Shown here in pieces: positions 57,595-64,000 of a DNA stretch of 64,000 nt. The notes beneath the pieces are model-generated. The model did not search any database. It saw nothing but the letters and a program-made list of their open reading frames with translations, and had not been told where the DNA came from. The stretch spans positions 2,952,001 to 3,016,000 of the forward strand of contig JAGYVD010000005.1 of NCBI GenBank assembly GCA_021209875.1, written 5' to 3'. The stretch is from Rosellinia necatrix (lineage: Eukaryota; Ascomycota; Sordariomycetes; Xylariales; Xylariaceae). The first letter of the stretch is position 1. Every line of letters begins with the position of its first letter. The position numbers and the translations under genes are program-made.

Positions 57595-60546
57595 ATGCCT
57601 CGTTCGAAATCGGATCACGATTTCGAGATTCACGTCGACCCATCTTGTATTGATACCCCAATGGACGAAGAGACATCATCCTTCACCAACCACGTCGACA
57701 AGCCACACGATAAATTCGACTACTCCGACAGCAATTCGGACCAGGAGCTGCACCCTAGTATTGAGACCGACGATGACCTGGACATGACACAGGAAGAGAT
57801 GGACGACATACACGAAGATCCGGCAGACCGGTCTTTTCCGGACGATGGGGAACAATCGTATGTTGACCATTCCGACCGAGACGCCGAACATGTATCCGAT
57901 CCTTCTGTGAGGGGGGCAGACGGCGATGAGAGCGGCTCCCAACACGAAGGCACGGATGAGGATGTCTTCACTGACAAGAGTCCACGCAGCTCTTTGGGCT
58001 CATACGACGCCGGTTCCGAGTCGGGCAAGGGAGCGGACGCCGACAACATGACCACCATCACCCGCTCGCCTCGCATCTCGGACATTTCGCAATACGATAA
58101 AGAAGAGGAGTTCGTCCCCACCGCGCGGGGGACACCACGGCCGCCCTTTAGAACGCCATCCGACGTGCGAGCCATGCAGATGTCGTCGCCGACCGGGTCC
58201 GTCCTGGGCTCCCCGCGATCGTCCAGGAAGCATTTCCCGTCCGCCTCGAGGCTGGGGACGCCCTCGGCGTCGGCGCAGTACTCTCCCAAGAGGAAGTCCA
58301 CTCCGCCGCGCTTCAAGTCCCGCCAAGAGGCCCCTCTCGTGCTCCTACACGTGACGCTGCTACCGCTCCGATGGGTGTGGGGAGACGTGGTTAATAGCAT
58401 GGATCCCGCCGAGATGAGCGAGCAGGCCAAGACGCTGCGGAATTCCTGGCGCCTCCTGCAAGATCGCGTCGGAGACACGGTTATCGAGCGCGGAATTCTG
58501 CTGGGCCACCCTCAGAATGACTATGAGGTTCTCGAGGAGCGTCTATTGGAAGCACTCGATCTTCCCGTTCGCCGGCGCGCGAGGATCATGGACTGCGGTC
58601 ACTACCTCGGCCCCTCGAACGAGTCGATGCTGACGGAAGACGAGGAGAGCGAAGACGACGCCGGGCAGAATCGGCGACAGTCCGCCTCCAAGCGGCACTG
58701 GTGCGCCACATGCAAGAGCGAGATCCGCTACGACGCCCTCGGGGAGGTCAAGGTTTTCCGCGTCAAGGTCTATGCCAGCAACGGGCTGATGCGGGCCGGC
58801 GCCTGGGAGGCCTGCTGGAAGGAGATGGAGCGGGTGGACGTGGAGCTCGAGCCGATCGTCGAGCCCGCGGTCCAGGAGGAAATCGTGCGCCTCGCCGCCG
58901 TGATACAGGAGCGTGAGACCGCACAGCGACAGGAGGCGGAGATCGCCAAGGAAGTAGAGTTGCAATTCGAAGAACAGCGCCGGAGCGAGGAGCAGGCGCA
59001 AGCGTCAGCATCTCCGTCTCGAGAACCCGAGAGCGGTCCTAAGGGGGATCACGAGTCCGGTCGCGAATCGAGATCCTCCCGCCGCCACCGAGAGGACGAG
59101 AGGACGCGCGAGGTATACGGGCAGTCACCGCCACCTCCGGCGTCCCATGCCCGAGAGCCTTCCCGGCATCGTTATCGTGGTTCGTACCCTCCGTCATCAC
59201 CACCGTCCCAGTCAGGTGAGTCAAGCGGGTCGAAGGAGAGCGCGCGCCGGGAGTATCAGTCAGCAGGTCTGCCTGAGCTTCTCATGCGATCGGCCAGGGT
59301 CCTCCTGCAAGACCGTAGGAACGTTGCCATCGTCGCGCTTAGCTTGTTCGTCTTGATCCTCTCATTGCGACGCACCCCTCCGGAACCGATCTACGAGCCG
59401 ATTATTTATAGGTCGAAGACCGTTCCGGAGATGCAGCCCATCTCCGTTGTCAATACCTATTCGACGGCCCAAGAACAACATTATACTGTAGAAGAGCCTA
59501 TCATGGAGTCTTTCTTCACTTCGTCGAGCTTTGAGGCTCCTGATATTTCGGTCTCTTCATCTACGCCTTACGAAGACGCTTCATCTAGCTACGAGGCCTC
59601 ATCCAATTATGAAGCTTCGCCCAGCTACGAAGCCTCACCTAGCTACGAAGCCTCGCCTAGCTACGAAGCCTCACCTAGCTACGAAGCCTCACCCGGCTAT
59701 GAAGCCTCGCCTAGCTATGAGACCACCCCTAGTTATGAAGCTTCGCCGAGCTATGAAGCTCCACGCAGCGAACCTTCCGAGCTAGACCCGCCGGATTTCC
59801 GTTGCCAGGGGGCACTCCCCAACGTGGTACAATCTCCGGTGGCAGAGGCCGAAACCGAGACGGCGGTGCAACCGACACAAGAGACCCCGACAGCAGCCCC
59901 CAGCGTTTCGACGATCTACGATCGCTGCGGAAACCCCGTGGACGCCCCTCCTCCCACGACGACGGTCCCCGTCATCTCCGTGACACCCGAGCCCACCACC
60001 ACCACCGCCACGATAGACGAGTGCGCGCCGAAGACCCCGCGGGACGAAGCGCACGAGGTGGAAACCGCTACGGAGGAGAGGGTCGTGAAGGTCGTCCACA
60101 CGGTGACCACGACGCGAACCCACACACAGACCGAGATCGAGACGGCCACCGCCGACGAGACGGTCGTGGTCAAGGCCACCGATATCCCGCCGACGGAGAC
60201 CTCGTCGGCCATCGCGGAGGAGACCCAGGCCCCGCAGGACGATGTGGTCCCCGTGGAGACGGGATCGCCGGATGGCGGGGCCGCCGAGAACAACGTCGTA
60301 GCCGAGCCTGAACTCGAGACCACCGCCGCCGCAACCGAGTCGGCCGTCGAGTCTACTGCCGAGCCTACTGCCGAGACCACTGTTGAGTCGGCTGCCGAGA
60401 CAGCTACCGAGACGACAACCGAGACAGCTACCGAGACGACAACCGAGACAGCTACCGAGTCGACAACTGAGCCGGCTACCGAGGCCGTTGCCGAGCCAAC
60501 TACCGAGTCCGTGGCAGAACCCGAGGAGGCTCCTATTGAAGAGTAA
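57595..60546 (+). CDS. Acidic single-pass protein with conserved core and Ser-Tyr-Glu repeats (983 aa)
   Basis: One exon, ATG at 57595. Residues 1-240 are acidic and disordered (many Asp/Glu/Ser). A conserved-looking core at about 245-440 starts APLVLLHVTLLPLRWVWGD and includes MDCGHYLG and HWCATCKSEIRYD; the Cys/His pairs at about 334-336 and 370-373 could bind zinc. A Glu/Arg coiled coil follows (about 420-470), then a Ser/Arg/Pro stretch and one hydrophobic helix at about 577-593 (NVAIVALSLFVLILSL). The rest holds ten SYEASP-type hexapeptides and Thr/Glu-rich repeats. I recall similar fungal proteins annotated as pathway-specific nitrogen regulator, a label I do not trust. A nuclear-envelope or ER membrane place is plausible, with core and tail on opposite sides. 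Start: upstream in-frame codons lack an ATG. Confidence 0.72.
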   Translation: MPRSKSDHDFEIHVDPSCIDTPMDEETSSFTNHVDKPHDKFDYSDSNSDQELHPSIETDDDLDMTQEEMDDIHEDPADRSFPDDGEQSYVDHSDRDAEHVSDPSVRGADGDESGSQHEGTDEDVFTDKSPRSSLGSYDAGSESGKGADADNMTTITRSPRISDISQYDKEEEFVPTARGTPRPPFRTPSDVRAMQMSSPTGSVLGSPRSSRKHFPSASRLGTPSASAQYSPKRKSTPPRFKSRQEAPLVLLHVTLLPLRWVWGDVVNSMDPAEMSEQAKTLRNSWRLLQDRVGDTVIERGILLGHPQNDYEVLEERLLEALDLPVRRRARIMDCGHYLGPSNESMLTEDEESEDDAGQNRRQSASKRHWCATCKSEIRYDALGEVKVFRVKVYASNGLMRAGAWEACWKEMERVDVELEPIVEPAVQEEIVRLAAVIQERETAQRQEAEIAKEVELQFEEQRRSEEQAQASASPSREPESGPKGDHESGRESRSSRRHREDERTREVYGQSPPPPASHAREPSRHRYRGSYPPSSPPSQSGESSGSKESARREYQSAGLPELLMRSARVLLQDRRNVAIVALSLFVLILSLRRTPPEPIYEPIIYRSKTVPEMQPISVVNTYSTAQEQHYTVEEPIMESFFTSSSFEAPDISVSSSTPYEDASSSYEASSNYEASPSYEASPSYEASPSYEASPSYEASPGYEASPSYETTPSYEASPSYEAPRSEPSELDPPDFRCQGALPNVVQSPVAEAETETAVQPTQETPTAAPSVSTIYDRCGNPVDAPPPTTTVPVISVTPEPTTTTATIDECAPKTPRDEAHEVETATEERVVKVVHTVTTTRTHTQTEIETATADETVVVKATDIPPTETSSAIAEETQAPQDDVVPVETGSPDGGAAENNVVAEPELETTAAATESAVESTAEPTAETTVESAAETATETTTETATETTTETATESTTEPATEAVAEPTTESVAEPEEAPIEE
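59587..59766 (+). repeat. 18-bp coding repeat, about 10 copies (SYEASP)
   Basis: Ten 18-bp units encode SYEASS, NYEASP, several SYEASP, GYEASP, SYETTP and variants. Synonymous changes between units show some age. It lies on the C-terminal side of the membrane helix. Confidence 0.92.
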
Positions 60547-61174
60547 ATATAAAGAAAAAAAAAAAGGAAAAAAGATTATGACAGCTCTCCGCTCCCTGAA
60601 GATGGGGATATTTAATGAGCAGGTGACCCCGGTGGCTTTGAGCTTTTGATGATGTCTGGGGACTTTACGATACCGGGTTTTGTGTTATCACGTTTGCACG
60701 TCGCATTGATTGATGATGAAAGACGAGCTAGCCAGTATGGACGGTGGATGGATGGATGGATGAATGGATCAGTTTGGCTCAAGATGTTATGTCATGCACA
60801 TTCAAATGAACAACGTTGCATATGCTTCCGCGTCCGGATTTCGATAGAACGACGATACCAATTTAGCACCTACACATTTTCTGTTTGAAATTATATTTCG
60901 TTGTTATTATTTGAGCACGTTCAATCTGGATTGTGGCCGTGTACCGAGAACGTCCTTAGTAATAAAAATATTACTAATCATCAATCAAGCGACTAGGTAA
61001 ACCCATTAGCTTGGTATTCTCCTTGATAGACCAAACGGCCGGTATTCCGTTTTAGATAATTAGTCACCTACCGTGATGCTTCATAGGATGGCTACGAAAT
61101 CTTGCTTTTGGCCTTCGGTCTACTTTATTCTCGTTCGGTGAGGGTGTGTCGACCTGAATCTCCGGGGTCATGGT
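60547..61174. other. Intergenic between convergent 3' ends
   Basis: Convergent ends of the acidic protein (+) and the P-loop kinase (-). A GGAT run occurs near 60744. No gene is supported. Confidence 0.55.
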
Positions 61175-61917
61175 CTAGTTTAGGAGTCCATTGCCTTCGC
61201 GCGGCAGATGCTCACGCTCGTCATCGTCCTCCGCTGCTGCCGCGAGCCGCGTCGTCTTCTTCTTCTTCTTCTTCTTCTTCTCCTCCCATCTCGCGAGCAC
61301 GTACCGGACGCGGTCGCCCAAGTCCTGCATCTCCGCGGGCACGACGTGATACGCGATGCCGGCGTCGTCGAGGACGCGGCAGAACTCGGTGTGCAGCTGC
61401 GCCCACTCGGCGGCGTCGAGGGGCATCAGGCGGACGCCGTCGTCGACGAGCCAGTCGACGCCCCCAGCCTCGCAGACGATCACGAGCGAGCGCGCCATGC
61501 GGTCGCGCAGCGCGGCCCACGCCGGAGTGCCGGCCAGCGCGTCGCCCGCCGCCCGCCCGGCGTACCGGCGCGCGTACACCACGGGGTCGACGCCGGACCG
61601 GTCCGAGACGAACCAGGCATCCGGCTGCAGCAGTAGCTGGGCTGCCTCGGCCGCGACCTGCGCCTCCACGATGAGCCGCTGCAGCGCCAGCGCGCGCGCG
61701 CGCGCGAGTCGCGGATGTCGCCCCGCGTAAAGCTGTGCCGCGCCAGCACCTCCCGCGCTACCTCCTTGACCACGCCCGGGGGGCGTGCCTCCGGCTCCGT
61801 TGCCGCTCCCTTCTCGAAGTGCGCGACCAGCGCGTTGACGAGCGTCGTCTTTCCGGTGCTCTGGCTGCCGATCACGTAGATGTTGGGGGGCACTGCCACC
61901 GCCGCCGCCGCTGCCAT
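61175..61917 (-). CDS. NadR/AAA_28-like P-loop kinase with a frameshift in a CG run
   Basis: Two minus-strand frames together give about 247 aa. The first starts MAAAAAVAVPPNIYVIGSQS, with Walker A GSQSTGKTT at residues 17-25, then VVKEVAREVLARHSFTRGDIR. The second continues LALQRLIVEAQVAAEAAQLL, WFVSDRSGVDPVVYARRY, LVIVCEAGGVDWLVDDGVR and YHVVPAEMQDLGDRVRYVL. This is the order of fungal NadR-type nucleotide or riboside kinase-like ATPases (AAA_28 class); the substrate is inferred only. The frames meet in (CG)8 at 61691-61706, where one CG fewer would keep frame, so the break is either a sequencing slip or a young mutation. No intron can bridge it. Lys8 near the C-terminus comes from a CTT microsatellite. 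G/C-ending codons dominate. Confidence 0.75.
61691..61706 (-). repeat. (CG)8 dinucleotide run at the reading-frame break
   Basis: Sixteen bases of alternating CG lie in the kinase frame, between the DIRDS segment and LALQRL. Slippage by one unit shifts the frame. Confidence 0.9.
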
Positions 61918-62167
61918 CCTATCCTATCCTGACTGGACTGGACTGGCCGGGATTGGTCGCCGTTGCTTCTGGTCTCGGGCGTTTGTGTGACTGGCCCTCC
62001 TTTCCGTGTCGTACGGGCGGGAGCACTGTGTGGTATCACGGGTTGTGGGTGTTACGGAAGGACACGCCTTATCTTGGTCGTGACGGTGAAGATTGAAAGA
62101 TGGTTACTTTGGTGCTCACTCACCCCGGTAGGCTATCGTAAATGAGTTGTCAGAGGTGTGTATCTAG

Positions 62168-62210
62168 GTGTGCGTGTATGTATGTGTATGTGTGTATGTG
62201 TGTATGTGTG
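62168..62210 (+). repeat. (TG)n/(TATG)n microsatellite
   Basis: An imperfect TG run with TA interruptions. Confidence 0.9.
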
Positions 62211-62283
62211 CCCCCGCCTTGAGAGGCTTACAGATTTACAGATGTGCTGCTCACCGTGCCTACCTGCCTACCGTGCCTACCTA

Positions 62284-62335
62284 TCGTGCTTTCCTACCGT
62301 GCTTTCCTACCGTGCTTTCCTACTGTGCCTACCTG
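62284..62335 (+). repeat. 13-bp repeat (CGTGCTTTCCTAC), about 4 copies
   Basis: Three exact and one diverged unit, flanked by related CGTGCCTACC units to the left. Confidence 0.85.
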
Positions 62336-62888
62336 CTTATTCTCTACAGGTAAGATAAGTTTGGTAAGTACCAGGGGTAGCCAACCAAAGCCCACCTCAT
62401 CATTCGATTGTGGTACCTACTCGATAGCCATCGGGGGCCCAGTGCATACAACTGGTAAACTGGCAGGCGCTGGAATAGACCGAATATAAGACGAATAAAT
62501 AGAAACTCGCAATACTGTGGCTGCCCCGCCAGTGATAGTCTGCCTTGAACGGCGACAACATCTCGCCCTCGGGTGCTGGGGTTTATAAGCATTATAACTA
62601 ACCGAGTCGGTGGTCAAGAATAGGCCTACATATCTCATGTCATGGATCCAATCACGCCGGCGAGGAACCGATTGGCTGAAATAAGGATAACGGCTGATCC
62701 CGTCGACTATTGCTCAACCAAGCACCTATGAAGACCTAGGTCTGGGGACCGTCCGTACCTTGTACAACGTTCGTATAAGAAGATATACCGTACCCTACGG
62801 GACGGTGAGGGGTATGGAAATGACCAATCATGCGACGGTTGACTCCTATGCATACATGCTAGGAAGAAGGCAGGTGTCACCACTGCTC

Positions 62889-62943
62889 CTACATCTTCTC
62901 TACATCTTCCCTGCATCTTCCCTACATCGTCCCTACATCGTCC
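62889..62943 (+). repeat. 11-bp repeat (CTACATCTTCC), 5 copies upstream of the RdRP
   Basis: Five contiguous units; the last two carry CGTCC instead of CTTCC and the third a G. It lies about 125 bp before the RdRP start codon, in its probable leader or promoter. Confidence 0.9.
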
Positions 62944-63068
62944 TTTCCGACTTAGTTTGTCTTTGTGTTAAGTAAACACCCCCTTCATTAATACTATGCA
63001 TGCAGTCTTTGGAAACGTCATAACTTCCCCATCCTCGTCCGCGAATCACTCCAAACCACCTCAGCACT

Positions 63069-64000
63069 ATGGGGGGGATAAAGCTCGGTGCTTACGAGCA
63101 GACCTTGCAGAGCATATCTCTTGCTGATCGCGAATGGAAGTATGGTAATCTAAAGTTACCGGGCCCTCGAGTTCTAGACGGTAGCAGTTATGTCAAGTCC
63201 ATCAGCCTAGTCTCGAGCGACATACATTCACACATTGCCATCCGGCTGCAGGCGCTCAGCCCAAATAGAGCCACCGAGGGGCTGAAGCCCAGCGACCTGC
63301 TTCTCGTATCTTTCTCGGCATTCCGTCCGCGCCACGATGTAGCTGATGAGGGCGGCGAGTACAAGCCGTGGGCGAGGAAAGAATCAATCGGTTATATAAC
63401 GAACCTTTTGCGCACTGGCACCGAAATACAGGGGGCCCGTTATAATTTCTACGGATACAGCAACAGCCAGCTCAAATCTCGGACGTGTCTCCTGTTAGCC
63501 GCTTCGAAGGAGGCCATATCGAAACGGATCGAGTCATTCGGTGATTTTAGTAAGATGAAGACAGTAGCTAAGAAGGCAAAGCGCATCGGTCTCCTCTTCT
63601 CCACCGCCCGGGCAGCCACGACCGTGGAGCCTAACCGCTGCGAAGATATTCCTGACGTTGAGAACGACAATTATGTCTTCACCGACGGATGTGGTATGAT
63701 ATCTCCCCGGTTCGCACAAGAACTCTCTCGCCTTCTGCGCTTGATTTTCCGCGATAAGAGATATACTCCATCGGTGTTCCAAATCAGATATAGGGGATAT
63801 AAAGGTGTAGTAATGGTAGACCCAACAATAAAGGATCCCCGCGTCCTACTCAAACTCCGGAAGTCTATGAAGAAATTCTCGGGTGGTGACGATTTTTCTT
63901 TCTCCGTAGTTGAGTACTCAAAGGTGCGTCTAGTGAATAAAACCCCTCAAATTACAAGTAAATATTGAGCTGACCACTTCCTCAGCCGTACGCCTATGGC
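63069..64000 (+). CDS. Eukaryotic-type RNA-dependent RNA polymerase, 5' part (truncated by window end)
   Basis: Exon 1 is 63069-63923 and exon 2 starts at 63986; a 62-nt intron (GTGCGT..CCTCAG) joins VVEYSK to PYAYG, and the frame runs off the edge. RdRPs of this family copy RNA into double strands for Dicer in fungal RNA silencing, meiotic silencing or genome defence. Family marks are GARYNFYGYSNSQLK at about residues 120-134, a cluster of Lys/Arg, FTDGCGMIS at about 201-209, and QIRYRGYKGVVMVDP. The catalytic DbDGD motif should lie beyond the window. The N-terminus is short: the conserved region starts within about 30 residues of MGGIKLGAYEQ, whereas most relatives have hundreds of residues before it. 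An in-frame stop upstream and a possible acceptor (CACCTCAG at 63064) mean an upstream exon could exist. Confidence 0.88.

Larger units (their letters stand above)
61918..63068. other. Intergenic with several short tandem repeats
   Basis: Upstream of the kinase (-) and of the RdRP (+). It contains a TG/TATG array (62168-62210), a 13-bp repeat (62284-62335) and an 11-bp repeat just before the RdRP. No gene is supported. Confidence 0.6.

Noticed and set aside
58000..60380. Several minus-strand frames of 100-250 codons opposite the 983-aa protein
   Set aside because: They are antisense shadows of a repetitive, G/C-ending coding exon and lack motifs.
1..64000. tRNA or rRNA genes
   Set aside because: I looked for B-box-like GGTTCGAnnCC on both strands and saw no convincing clover-leaf partner; a dedicated tRNA scan would be decisive.

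Overview
The window is nuclear DNA of a filamentous ascomycete (Pezizomycotina, most likely a sordariomycete; this is an inference). The genes are interrupted by short introns (mostly 46-130 nt) with GT..AG borders and CTAAC/CTGAC-type branch sites. Start codons lie in GCCATGG-like contexts. Several families are fungal or fungal-expanded: 2EXR, a C2H2-finger family, a maltose-permease-type MFS carrier, and an RdRP of the quelling type. Intergenic DNA is long and full of microsatellites, above all arrays of TACC/GGTA.

I rebuilt 18 gene models by joining exons through splice sites and reading frames. From left to right they are: an SDR reductase with two micro-exons (762-2039, +); a single-pass cell-surface protein (2533-4226, -); the ubiquitin chain-elongation factor E4/UFD2 (7513-11192, +); a 74-aa two-exon protein (12327-12613, -); a C2H2-finger nuclear protein (14278-16124, +); a DOCK-family Rho-GTPase exchange factor (19669-25849, +); and a Golgi-type type II glycosyltransferase-like protein (29733-31262, +). 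A 105-aa membrane protein (33938-34255, +), a 2EXR protein (35401-36237, +), an amidase-signature hydrolase (37859-39780, +), a seven-helix membrane protein (41148-42999, +) and a coiled-coil protein with minisatellite-encoded heptads (44137-45093, -) follow. Next come a sugar permease (47633-49542, +), a Frag1/DRAM/Sfk1 protein (50277-51152, -), a secreted six-hairpin glycosidase-like enzyme in 11 exons (51881-54913, +), an FAD oxidoreductase (55135-56475, -), a 983-aa single-pass acidic protein with Ser-Tyr-Glu repeats (57595-60546, +) and a NadR-like P-loop kinase with a CG-run frameshift (61175-61917, -). The 5' part of an RNA-dependent RNA polymerase runs off the right edge (63069-64000, +). 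A possible 36-aa micro-ORF at 13845-13955 lies behind a TATA box.

No operon-like logic is expected. The one suggestive neighbourhood is 47.6-54.9 kb, where a sugar permease and a secreted glycosidase could share a carbohydrate substrate. The DOCK protein (Rho/Rac signalling), UFD2 (proteasome/Cdc48 pathway) and RdRP (RNA silencing) are core cellular genes. Regions 36.2-37.8 kb and 43.0-44.1 kb are AT/TpA-rich, without intact genes, and may hold eroded mobile elements.

Candidates for new biology are the small two-exon protein behind a 13-bp minisatellite promoter, the heptad-expanding coiled-coil protein, the acidic Ser-Tyr-Glu membrane protein with a possible zinc site, and the dispersed TACC/GGTA arrays.
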